Shown here one piece after another: positions 17,512-25,194 of a DNA stretch of 33,575 nt. Source of the DNA: an uncultured Lachnospiraceae bacterium (GTDB lineage Bacteria > Bacillota > Clostridia > Lachnospirales > Lachnospiraceae); contig CAMUZQ010000025.1 in the NCBI GenBank assembly GCA_947165275.1, positions 1 through 33,575 on the forward strand. The letters run 5' to 3'. The position numbers were made by a program, and so were the translations under genes. Each line of letters opens with the position of its first letter. The stretch's first letter is position 1. Under the pieces are notes generated by a model, which had not been told where the DNA came from, made no database searches, and saw only the letters and a list, made by a program, of their open reading frames with translations.

Positions 17512-18690
17512 CTATCTGATAACTACCTTGTCACCCTCTGTATCCTGGATTATCTCTATGAGAGTCTTGCCCTGATTGACAACAATCTCCTCCCCGTCAG
17601 AATCAAAATACCTTACCGCACCCTGATCTCCTCCGAAGGATATCCACGAACCGTCAACAGCCTTTCCCTTTGTGATATAGACCATCCTGCCGCCGCCGTG
17701 GCAGTCAAATCCAAGATAGCCCTTGTCGTCTATCTGCTCCCATGACGAATACTGAAGTATGATATTATCAAAAGAAAGCTGCTCGCCGGTAAGATCATCT
17801 ATATGCTCGGTACCATACTGCCACCGGTAATACTTCTCATCCTCAGGATTATATTCAAGACAGGGTTTGTTGATCTTATATCCCGGTTCGATATGAGTTG
17901 CATCATAGGAATCCTCCTGGGACAGATCATTGGGATCCCCGTCACGCGCAAAGGTAAATTTACCGATATATCCATCCTTGTAGGTATTGCGGTAACCCAT
18001 ATCCTCAATGCCCTTTTTGATCCCTTTTGCGGAGGCGTAGGCATTATGGGGCGCCACTCTGTCTGTGGTCCGGTAAAATACGGTGTCACCTATGGCAGCA
18101 AGCCCGGAAAGATTATCCACATAGTCCTGCTCCAGAAGAGGAAGAGCATATGAGGACTGCCCGTAATGGCAATAGACAGCATCATGATCCAGGGCATAAT
18201 ATACAAAATAGTTCCTGCAGGATCTCACGGAGCCTATCTTTTCAAGATCGTCATAGGCCTCAAAAACACCCATCATGCGGGTAAGGCTTCCCTCCACCAC
18301 ACATTCGTAAAGCACATCGGCAGAGCCAACCCCGCTCATGGGCATTGCATCCTCTATATTGTTGAGCATTATCGCAACAGGTCTCCTGTCGCCTATTTCT
18401 TCAGGCACGAACCTGCCGGTAAGATAGCTTCTGACCTTGTTTCCGTCCCTCTCCCTCTCCATGCCGAAGGAGGAGGTATAGCCCTTCTCTGCAGTAAGCC
18501 CGGATTCGGATATCTGCGGTGTCACGTCAGATGATACAGACTCCTCGAACCTCTCATAGGCCTCGATATCCGAAACAGTCTCCGTACCGGTTTCCACAGC
18601 TCCCTCAGAGACAGCTGCATTATTTCCGCATCCCGACAAAACACAGGCACCCAGCATAAAAGCCAGCGCCCTTCTTCGTATGTTCAACAA
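17512..18690 (-). CDS. DUF3048 lipoprotein (YerB-like)
   Basis: A 392-residue secreted lipoprotein. A basic N-terminus (NIRRR) and hydrophobic stretch lead to a lipobox L18-S19-G20-C21, so C21 should be lipidated and the protein held on the outer face of the membrane. A Ser/Glu/Thr-rich spacer follows, then the DUF3048 region from about residue 95: RPVAIMLNN, GSADVLYE, EGSLTRMMGVFE, IGSVRSCRNYFVYYA. The C-terminal part matches the second YerB domain. Function unknown; a wall-associated role is a guess. The start is TTG at 18688-18690, with AAGGAG seven bases upstream and no ATG before residue 12. It abuts ybeY and the flippase gene. Confidence 0.9.
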   Translation of the reverse strand: MLNIRRRALAFMLGACVLSGCGNNAAVSEGAVETGTETVSDIEAYERFEESVSSDVTPQISESGLTAEKGYTSSFGMERERDGNKVRSYLTGRFVPEEIGDRRPVAIMLNNIEDAMPMSGVGSADVLYECVVEGSLTRMMGVFEAYDDLEKIGSVRSCRNYFVYYALDHDAVYCHYGQSSYALPLLEQDYVDNLSGLAAIGDTVFYRTTDRVAPHNAYASAKGIKKGIEDMGYRNTYKDGYIGKFTFARDGDPNDLSQEDSYDATHIEPGYKINKPCLEYNPEDEKYYRWQYGTEHIDDLTGEQLSFDNIILQYSSWEQIDDKGYLGFDCHGGGRMVYITKGKAVDGSWISFGGDQGAVRYFDSDGEEIVVNQGKTLIEIIQDTEGDKVVIR

Positions 18691-18692
18691 AT

Positions 18693-19193
18693 CTATCTCC
18701 TTATTCCAAGTCTGTCCAATATGTCTTCCTGAGCCTTTTCCATCACTTTTACATCCTCAGGCTCTTCATGATCAAACCCCTGCAAGTGTAACATACTGTG
18801 AGCGATTAGAAAAGCGAATTCTCTTTCCACAGTGTGTCCGTAAGCCCCGGCCTGGGATATGACATGGTCTGTTGATATGACTATATCCCCCAGCATCAGC
18901 TCTCCTGTATCAGGATTAAAGCTGTCGGAAAACTCATCCTCAACCCTGCTGAAATCCGCCGGCTCATCAAAATCCAGAAGAGGAAATGAAAGCACATCCG
19001 TCGCCCTGTCCATATTCCTGTATTCTCTGTTCATAAGATGTATGCCCTCATCATCCGTAAGCGTCAGCGTGACCTCACATTCATACGGACAGCCTGTATA
19101 TCTGAGAGCCTCCCCTGCGACCCTGGTAAATATCTCATCATAAGGGATCCCGGGATCGGTGATCCCCTCGTCCTTTTCAACGGAGAAAGTCAT
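18693..19193 (-). CDS. ybeY: Endoribonuclease YbeY (rRNA maturation factor)
   Basis: YbeY is a zinc-dependent RNase needed for 3' maturation of 16S rRNA and 70S quality control. The three zinc-binding histidines are H132, H136 and H142 in AHSMLHLQGFDH, with serine where most members have glycine (HGxLHL). MNREYRNMDRATDVLSFP at 54-71 and GDIVIS at 102-107 are family motifs. I start it at the ATG 19191-19193 (166 residues), which has GGGAGAGGGG seven bases upstream, rather than 16 codons earlier. It overlaps the end of the PgpH-like gene by 17 bases in another frame. The order phoH, PgpH-type gene, ybeY is conserved in Firmicutes. Confidence 0.95.
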   Translation of the reverse strand: MTFSVEKDEGITDPGIPYDEIFTRVAGEALRYTGCPYECEVTLTLTDDEGIHLMNREYRNMDRATDVLSFPLLDFDEPADFSRVEDEFSDSFNPDTGELMLGDIVISTDHVISQAGAYGHTVEREFAFLIAHSMLHLQGFDHEEPEDVKVMEKAQEDILDRLGIRR

Positions 19194-20568
19194 AATATAT
19201 CCCCTCTCCCTTAAGCTGTTTCCTGATCTCCTCCAGATCATAATAAGGTATCAGCGATTTTTTCAGAAGGGAATTCTTCCCTGAAAACAATGCCAGTATC
19301 TCCTTATCTATGAACTTTGCAAGATCCGGTCTTTTCCTGCCTGAGGCGAATTCGTTCATGAGGCTGTTTATGACCGTATCCACTATGATAGTGATGGATA
19401 ACTCGGCAGACACCTTCTGCCCGGGCCTGACCTCTCCGTACTCCTTTAAGGCTTCTATTATGTCATCAGGGAACTCCTCCTCCATTGCAAGTGACAGAGT
19501 CCTTATTGTAAGCGGGGTCTCCTCATCCTCCCTCAGGACACCTATACGGTGATAGAAGCCAAGTCCCTTCATGAGCACTCTGTCATACCCGAATTCCTCT
19601 GCAAAAAGCTCGGTGAAATGAGCGGTATGGATGGCCCTCTTGTACTCACGATTATTGGTGCTTTTAAGTCTGAGCAGAAGCGGATGCTCGGGATCCACCA
19701 CATTCAGGTATTTATCCTTTTCCGGCCTGAAAACATTCGTATAATAGTAATATCCGGCCACTTCCATTATTACTATGTTCAGGATGAGCCCCGCTACAGG
19801 AGCAAGTATCAGCTCGGGAGTGATGACGGATCTTTTCATGATGATAAGACCCGTGTACAGAATGATGCTTACAAGCGAATAAACCAGGAGCGCCTCCTTG
19901 TATTTCCCCGTTTCCCTCCTGCTGTATATAAGGGTTATCCCTATCATTCCCGTCACAGTGCAAAAAAGAAATGCTTCATAGGAGCTTTCATTTGAAAGAA
20001 AAGGAAGAGCGGAAAACAGAAACAGAGAGAAAGCCCCTGTAAAGACATCTCCCGCAAAAAGAGCCGTCACTACCCCGAAGGATGCCACCGGGATGATGAA
20101 GCCCGGAAGAAATGCCTGCAGGGATGCCGCAGTCCCAAGCACTGTCATTATCAGAGCCATCTTAGAATCGATATATCTGCTGCAGGAATAACACAAAGCA
20201 AATCCGATGACCGAAGCCACGATGAAGTTGCGTACCGCCCCCGTGATGCTCTGCTGAAGCAGCAGTATCTCAAATGCGGAAATAATGGCAGGTACAAAGA
20301 CCGGCATAAGGAAATTAGCCCTGAACCTGCTCTCTTCCGTGCCATCCTGCTCCTCTGTGGCATTATCCCCGTTCTCTTCCCTGCTTACGGACCCGGTACT
20401 GTTTTCAGACGCTTCCTTCTTTCCGGATCCCGTACTGCTTTCGGACCCTTCCTTCTTTCCGGATCCAGTACTGCTTTCAGCGTCCGGCTTATCTTCGGTT
20501 TCCGTTTCCGGCTCCCTTTCCGGCTCTGTTTTTTCTTTTATCTTTTCCTGTTCCCTGTTTTTCTTCAT
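19177..20568 (-). CDS. PgpH-like 7TM protein with degenerate HD domain
   Basis: A 463-residue protein occupying the place of pgpH (yqfF) between phoH and ybeY. PgpH proteins are membrane c-di-AMP phosphodiesterases: a TM helix, an outer 7TMR-HDED domain, seven TM helices and a cytoplasmic HD domain. Here the outer domain is missing. Residues 1-80 are charged and repetitive, about seven TM helices fill roughly 84-275, and an HD-like helical domain follows. By my alignment the first histidine is R311, the HD pair is H340-R341 in YHRIG, and the later H-H pair is replaced by KEYGE. It should not bind the metal pair and is probably not a hydrolase; sensing or scaffolding is possible. The ATG lies inside phoH (80-base overlap) with no strong ribosome site. 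Confidence 0.75.
   Translation of the reverse strand: MKKNREQEKIKEKTEPEREPETETEDKPDAESSTGSGKKEGSESSTGSGKKEASENSTGSVSREENGDNATEEQDGTEESRFRANFLMPVFVPAIISAFEILLLQQSITGAVRNFIVASVIGFALCYSCSRYIDSKMALIMTVLGTAASLQAFLPGFIIPVASFGVVTALFAGDVFTGAFSLFLFSALPFLSNESSYEAFLFCTVTGMIGITLIYSRRETGKYKEALLVYSLVSIILYTGLIIMKRSVITPELILAPVAGLILNIVIMEVAGYYYYTNVFRPEKDKYLNVVDPEHPLLLRLKSTNNREYKRAIHTAHFTELFAEEFGYDRVLMKGLGFYHRIGVLREDEETPLTIRTLSLAMEEEFPDDIIEALKEYGEVRPGQKVSAELSITIIVDTVINSLMNEFASGRKRPDLAKFIDKEILALFSGKNSLLKKSLIPYYDLEEIRKQLKGEGIYYDFLR
20368..20475 (-). repeat. Three 36-base in-frame tandem repeats in the PgpH-like gene
   Basis: Units at 20440-20475, 20404-20439 and 20368-20403 encode SSTGSGKKEGSE, SSTGSGKKEASE and the diverged NSTGSVSREENG. 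The first two are nearly identical at DNA level, each with a GGATCC site. They lengthen the disordered cytoplasmic N-terminal tail (residues 32-67). Confidence 0.9.
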
Positions 20569-21511
20569 ATTCTTCGTATGCCTTTACTATCCTCTGTACC
20601 AGCGGATGTCTGACCACATCCTTTGACGTCAGGTATATGAATCCTATGTCTTCTATCCTTCCGAGCACGCGCTCAGCTATATCAAGCCCTGATACTGTCC
20701 CCTCTGCGAGATCCTTCTGTGTCTTGTCTCCGGTTATCACAACCTTGGAATTAAAGCCTATCCTGGTCAGAAACATCTTCATCTGCGCCGGAGTGGTATT
20801 TTGCGCCTCATCCAGTATTATAAATGCATTATCCAGTGTCCTGCCCCTCATATATGCAAGAGGAGCAACCTCTATAAGCCCCTTTTCCATGTTCTTCTGA
20901 AAGGCCTCGGCCCCCATTATGCTGTAAAGCGCATCATACAGAGGTCTCAGATACGGATCTATCTTGCTCTGCAGATCCCCCGGCAGGAAGCCCAGCTTTT
21001 CACCGGCCTCTATGGCGGGTCTCGTAAGTATTATCCTCGATACCTCTTCTCTTTTGAAGGCCGTGACAGCTTTTGCTATGGCAAGATAGGTCTTGCCGGT
21101 ACCGGCAGGTCCTATACCGAAAACTATCATTTTTTTATCTATGGAATCAGCGTATTTTTTCTGTCCAACGGTTTTCGGCCTGACAGGCTTTCCCTGCACC
21201 GTGTGGCATATGACCTGATCATCTACTGCGGTGATAAAATCTCCCGAAGAATCCTTAATGCTTTCCATCGTATAATTCACCTTCTGGTCGTCGATAAACT
21301 CTCCCCTGGCAGCAAGCTCTATCAGCTCCTTGAGGAGCAGTGCCCCCTCCTCCGCCGCTCTGTCTCTTCCTTCGATCGTGATCAGGTCAGCTCTGATCGT
21401 TATATCGATCCCGAGATCCCTTTCTATATGCCTGATGTTTTTATCAAAGGTTCCGGCAACATCCTGTATGACGGTATTGTCGTAATCCTTTATACTTAAA
21501 GCTCTAGTCAT
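20489..21511 (-). CDS. PhoH-family ATPase (PhoL/YbeZ type)
   Basis: A 340-residue P-loop ATPase of the PhoH family. A KH-like N-terminal part (about 1-100) precedes Walker A GPAGTGKT at 134-141, the signature ILTRPAIEAGEKLGFLPGDL, Walker B FIILDEAQNTT and GDKTQKDL. Homologues act with YbeY in rRNA processing and RNA turnover, and ybeY is two genes downstream. The last 27 residues are a Lys/Arg/Gly-rich tail that goes beyond the ATPase core; its DNA also encodes the start of the PgpH-like protein in another frame. The ATG overlaps the end of the phosphorylase gene by eight bases. Confidence 0.94.
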   Translation of the reverse strand: MTRALSIKDYDNTVIQDVAGTFDKNIRHIERDLGIDITIRADLITIEGRDRAAEEGALLLKELIELAARGEFIDDQKVNYTMESIKDSSGDFITAVDDQVICHTVQGKPVRPKTVGQKKYADSIDKKMIVFGIGPAGTGKTYLAIAKAVTAFKREEVSRIILTRPAIEAGEKLGFLPGDLQSKIDPYLRPLYDALYSIMGAEAFQKNMEKGLIEVAPLAYMRGRTLDNAFIILDEAQNTTPAQMKMFLTRIGFNSKVVITGDKTQKDLAEGTVSGLDIAERVLGRIEDIGFIYLTSKDVVRHPLVQRIVKAYEEYEEKQGTGKDKRKNRAGKGAGNGNRR

Positions 21512-22808
21512 TCAGTGTATATACCAGGTTGTTTTCCGGCAGCTTATCATCTGTGATCTCTATCGAAGACAGGAAACGGCCCCGGGCTTCTTCAGCCCCG
21601 GCTTCATTTCTGCTCATTATCTCACAAAGGCAGTCACCCTTTGAAACTCTGTCTCCGTTCTTTACCTTAAGCTCAAGGCCCACGGACAGATCTATCTCCT
21701 GCTCCTTTGTCATCCTGCCGCCGCCAAGGAGCTTTATGCATTCACCTATTCCCGCGCAGTCTCTGATGCTCAGATATCCGTCTCTGTCAGCATAGATGCC
21801 GCTCTTGAAAGGCGCCTTCGGGAACAGGCTGTAGTCCTCCGTGACAAAAGGATTTCCATGCTGCGCCTCTATCATCTTCCTGAAAACCTCAAGCGCTCTC
21901 CCGGAGGCTATCGCATCACTGGCAAGCTCCCAGGCCTCCCATCTGTCCTCTGTCTTGCCCCCGGCCATTATCATCTCCGGAATGACGCTCTTCATTACCT
22001 TTAAGACGTCAGGAGCCGCTCTTCCCTTTAAGGCTTCTATCGCCTCTATCACCTCCAGGGAGTTTCCGACGGCATGTCCCAGAGGCTCATTCATATTGGT
22101 GATGACAGCGCTCATCTCAAGACCGGCTGCCTTACCGATATCTATCATAAGACCTGCCAGGTCACAGGCCCTCTTTTCATCCTTCATGAAGGCTCCCGTC
22201 CCGTAGGTTATCTCCAGAACTATGGCATCACTTCCTGCAGCGATCTTCTTGCTCATTATCGATGAGGCTATGAGCGGTATTGAATCCACTGTCCCGGTAA
22301 CATCACGCAGGGAATAAAGGAGCTTATCAGCCGGAGCAAGATCCCCGGTCTGCCCGATAAGGGCATATCCGATATTTTTCACCTGCGATATGAATTCATC
22401 ATTTGAAAGCTCCACGGAAAATCCCGGGATGGACTCAAGCTTATCAATAGTCCCGCCGGTAAAACCAAGACCTCTTCCGCTCATCTTAGCCACCGGAACC
22501 CCGCAGGCGGCAGCCACAGGGGCGGCTATCAGGGTCACCTTGTCACCCACACCGCCTGTGGAGTGCTTGTCCACCTTTATGCCCGGTATGCCGGAAAGAT
22601 CCATGATGTCACCTGATCCTGCCATGGCCCTGGTGAGCTCAAAGGTCTCCTCCTCATCACAGCCGTTCAGATAAACAGCCATCAGAAGTGAGCTGACCTG
22701 ATAGTCTGGTATCTCCCCGGCTACATACCCTTCTATGAAATCATTTATCTCTTCACGCGAAAGCTTTTTCTTATCTCTCTTCTTTTCGATCGTATGAATA
22801 AAATTCAT
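21504..22808 (-). CDS. Pyrimidine-nucleoside (thymidine) phosphorylase
   Basis: The enzyme cleaves thymidine, deoxyuridine or uridine with phosphate to free base and (deoxy)ribose 1-phosphate. The 434-residue length and three-part architecture (helical domain, phosphate-binding alpha/beta domain, C-terminal PYNP domain) are standard. KHSTGG at 81-86 contains the active-site lysine, histidine and serine known in the E. coli enzyme. The family signature SGRGLGFTGGT is at 110-120, with phenylalanine where many members have histidine (GLGHTGGT). Gram-positive enzymes of this family usually take both uridine and thymidine, so I do not choose between deoA and pdp. The ATG overlaps the rlmH stop by four bases. 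Confidence 0.93.
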   Translation of the reverse strand: MNFIHTIEKKRDKKKLSREEINDFIEGYVAGEIPDYQVSSLLMAVYLNGCDEEETFELTRAMAGSGDIMDLSGIPGIKVDKHSTGGVGDKVTLIAAPVAAACGVPVAKMSGRGLGFTGGTIDKLESIPGFSVELSNDEFISQVKNIGYALIGQTGDLAPADKLLYSLRDVTGTVDSIPLIASSIMSKKIAAGSDAIVLEITYGTGAFMKDEKRACDLAGLMIDIGKAAGLEMSAVITNMNEPLGHAVGNSLEVIEAIEALKGRAAPDVLKVMKSVIPEMIMAGGKTEDRWEAWELASDAIASGRALEVFRKMIEAQHGNPFVTEDYSLFPKAPFKSGIYADRDGYLSIRDCAGIGECIKLLGGGRMTKEQEIDLSVGLELKVKNGDRVSKGDCLCEIMSRNEAGAEEARGRFLSSIEITDDKLPENNLVYTLND

Positions 22809-23254
22809 TTATGATACGGCTCCCCCTTAATTATCTTAAACGCCCTGTACAGCTGTTCCAGAAAAATCACTCTCATAAGCTGGTGCGGAAAGGTCATCCT
22901 TGAAAAAGAAAGATGAAACCCTGACATGTCCTTTATCTCCTTTGAGAGTCCATCTGATCCCCCTATTATGAAGCAGATATGGCTTTTTCCTCCCGTCATA
23001 AGGTCATCAAGGGTCTGCGCAAACTGCCCGGATGTAAGCTCCCTGCCTTCTATCTCCAGTGTTATCACATATGCTCCTGCAGGTACCGCCTTTATTATCC
23101 TCCGGGCCTCACTCTCCATATCGGGTCCGTCATCAAGCTCCTTTTCTTCAAGCATGACATAAGACGAAAGACGCTTCTTATATTCCAAAACAGCGTCTTT
23201 GAGATATTTTTCCTTAAGCCTCCCGCAGGATATCAATGTTATCTTAAGCATCAT
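22805..23254 (-). CDS. rlmH: 23S rRNA (pseudouridine-1915 N3)-methyltransferase RlmH
   Basis: RlmH is a SPOUT methyltransferase that modifies pseudouridine 1915 in helix 69 of 23S rRNA on assembled ribosomes. At 149 residues the length is slightly below the roughly 155-159 usual. The knot signature is IGGSDG at 97-102, followed by MTFPHQLMRVIFLEQLYRAF (120-139), and the protein ends in the invariant YHK. Two consecutive ATGs are possible; the first overlaps the upstream stop as ATGA and I use it. It lies between a small membrane-protein gene and the phosphorylase gene. Confidence 0.96.
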   Translation of the reverse strand: MMLKITLISCGRLKEKYLKDAVLEYKKRLSSYVMLEEKELDDGPDMESEARRIIKAVPAGAYVITLEIEGRELTSGQFAQTLDDLMTGGKSHICFIIGGSDGLSKEIKDMSGFHLSFSRMTFPHQLMRVIFLEQLYRAFKIIKGEPYHK

Positions 23255-23712
23255 TCACCGGCTTCAAAAAGTCTGGTATAGATCTCCTCCGTAAGCTCTG
23301 ACATAAGGGCATCCTCCACATCCATGAACCTCTCACAGATCTTGTCCCTGATTATATCTATGCGCTCAAAATAAAGCTCATTCTCCTCCGTTTGCGGCTC
23401 TGTAAGCGCATCGATATCCTCCGCGGCAAAGGACTCCATGAACCATTTGAGGATCTCGTTCTTTTTCCCGGTCTCCCACTCCGCATCCTTCATGACAATC
23501 CCCGATCGCTTAAGCGCCATTATACCCGTGACAAGAAAAACCATGAAAAGGAAGCACATCACAAGCCTGGATACGATACCAACCACTCCGCTCATATTCA
23601 GCGGTATCACACCCGTAAATACAAATACCATGAACAGCATACCGACTAAGCCGCAAATCGTCAGTATACAGCCTGAAGACCTCAGATCTTTAGCTTTCTC
23701 GCTTAATGTCAT
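23251..23712 (-). CDS. Small two-TM membrane protein, unknown
   Basis: A 153-residue protein I do not recognise as a named family. Two hydrophobic segments (about residues 14-36 and 42-66) form a hairpin, with a few basic residues (ALKRSG) right after the second. The remaining 85 residues are acidic and probably cytoplasmic (helical, Glu/Asp/Ile-rich, ending LTEEIYTRLFEAGE). It is tightly held between nfnB and rlmH: its ATG shares one base with the nfnB stop (TAATG), and its own stop overlaps the rlmH ATG. That layout makes it a real, co-translated gene. A link to either neighbour's function is not shown by sequence. Confidence 0.8.
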   Translation of the reverse strand: MTLSEKAKDLRSSGCILTICGLVGMLFMVFVFTGVIPLNMSGVVGIVSRLVMCFLFMVFLVTGIMALKRSGIVMKDAEWETGKKNEILKWFMESFAAEDIDALTEPQTEENELYFERIDIIRDKICERFMDVEDALMSELTEEIYTRLFEAGE

Positions 23713-25112
23713 TACTGCCTGCCGTTAAGATAATCGTCAATACCTCTGGCTGCCTTCCTTCCGGCTCCCATTGCAAGTATCACGGTGGCAGCGCCGGTTG
23801 CGCAGTCCCCTCCTGCAAATACTCCTGGCCTTGAGGTTGCCCCGTTCTCCTCATCGGCGACTATGCATTTTCTCTTATTCGTCTCAAGATTGTCTGTGGT
23901 GCTTGAAATGAGAGGATTGGGAGTTGTTCCCAGAGCCATTATCACTGTATCGCACTCTATCTCATATTCGGATCCCTCTATTTCCACAGGTCTCCTTCTT
24001 CCGGATGCATCAGGCTCGCCGAGCTCCATTTTTATGACTCTTATGCCCTTTACAAGACCTTCCTCATCCTCAAGTATCTCCACGGGATTGGTAAGAAGAG
24101 CAAATCTGATCCCCTCCTCCTTTGCATGATGAACCTCCTCCGCTCTGGCAGGAAGCTCCTTTTCCGATCTTCTGTAGACTATCGTCACGTCAGATCCGAG
24201 CCTTAATGCGGTCCGCGCAGCATCCATAGCCACATTTCCTCCGCCGACCACGACTGTCTTCTGCCCCTTGTTTATGGGAGTATCATAATCCTCTCTGTAG
24301 GCCTTCATGAGATTTGCCCTGGTCAGATACTCGTTTGCGGAATAAACGCCCAAAGCCTGCTCTCCCGGAATATGCATGAACATTGGAAGTCCTGCGCCCG
24401 ATGCGATATAAACAGCCTCAAAGCCCTGATCCTCCATGAGCTCATCTATGGTCTCGGATCTTCCTATGATGTAGTCTGTCTTTATCTCCACCCCGAGAGC
24501 CTTTACATTCTCTATCTCCCTGGCCACAACCTCATCCTTCGGAAGTCTGAATTCGGGAATACCATATACAAGGACTCCTCCTGCCTTATGCAAAGCCTCG
24601 AATATGGTAACCTCATATCCCATTCTCGCAAGATCTCCGGCACAGGTAAGACCGGAAGGTCCGGCGCCTATGACCGCCACCTTTCTGCCGTTTCCTGAGG
24701 TCTTTTTCACAGGATTTATGCCATGCTCCCTTGCCCAGTCCGCAGCAAATCTTTCAAGCTTGCCTATGGAGACCGCTTCTCCCTTTATACCTCTTATGCA
24801 ATTCCCCTCGCACTGGGTCTCCTGCGGACAGACTCTCCCGCACACCGCAGGAAGCGAGCTCGCTTCGCTGATGATCTCATAAGCTCCGGCGTTATCGCCC
24901 TCTTTCAGCTTTTCTATAAAGCCGGGTATATCTATACGTACAGGACAGCCCTCCACGCATTTGGGATTTTTGCATTGAAGACATCTGGTTGACTCGGCCC
25001 TGGCCTCCTCCTCTTTATATCCGAGGCAGACCTCATCAAAATTCCGGGCTCTGACAAGAGGATCCTGCTCAGCAACCGGCACCTTCTTCATCATATCAAC
25101 TTCTATGGCCAT
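23712..25112 (-). CDS. nfnB: NADH-dependent ferredoxin:NADP oxidoreductase, large subunit NfnB
   Basis: NfnAB couples NADH and reduced ferredoxin to NADP reduction by flavin-based electron bifurcation. The 466-residue subunit resembles the small subunit of glutamate synthase (GltD): an N-terminal domain with two [4Fe-4S] cysteine sets (C44, C47, C52, C56 and C91, C95, C101, C105), an FAD loop GAGPSG at 149-154 and an NADP loop VVGGGNVAMDAARTA. GltD-type annotation is the main alternative. The immediately upstream nfnA, the length and the absence of a glutamate synthase large subunit decide for NfnB. A GAGGAG site within a conserved leader precedes the ATG. It should be cytoplasmic and supply NADPH. 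Confidence 0.92.
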   Translation of the reverse strand: MAIEVDMMKKVPVAEQDPLVRARNFDEVCLGYKEEEARAESTRCLQCKNPKCVEGCPVRIDIPGFIEKLKEGDNAGAYEIISEASSLPAVCGRVCPQETQCEGNCIRGIKGEAVSIGKLERFAADWAREHGINPVKKTSGNGRKVAVIGAGPSGLTCAGDLARMGYEVTIFEALHKAGGVLVYGIPEFRLPKDEVVAREIENVKALGVEIKTDYIIGRSETIDELMEDQGFEAVYIASGAGLPMFMHIPGEQALGVYSANEYLTRANLMKAYREDYDTPINKGQKTVVVGGGNVAMDAARTALRLGSDVTIVYRRSEKELPARAEEVHHAKEEGIRFALLTNPVEILEDEEGLVKGIRVIKMELGEPDASGRRRPVEIEGSEYEIECDTVIMALGTTPNPLISSTTDNLETNKRKCIVADEENGATSRPGVFAGGDCATGAATVILAMGAGRKAARGIDDYLNGRQ

Positions 25113-25156
25113 TTTATATTTCTCCTCTATAAAATATTGTTCTATATCTGACTTAC
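25113..25156 (-). promoter_or_regulatory. nfnB leader element, near-copy of the nfnA leader
   Basis: Reading toward the nfnB ATG: GTAAGTCA, GATATAGAA, six variable bases, TTTATAGAGGAG, then an AT-rich spacer. The same blocks at the same spacing precede nfnA (27 of 36 aligned positions identical, no gaps). The second block contains the ribosome site. The rest of the 82-base intergenic region has a short CAGGG/CCCTG stem just after the nfnA stop, without a U-run. Confidence 0.6.
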
Positions 25157-25194
25157 CCGCAAATATCTTATCTCAGGGCATCCCCCTGCCGGGA

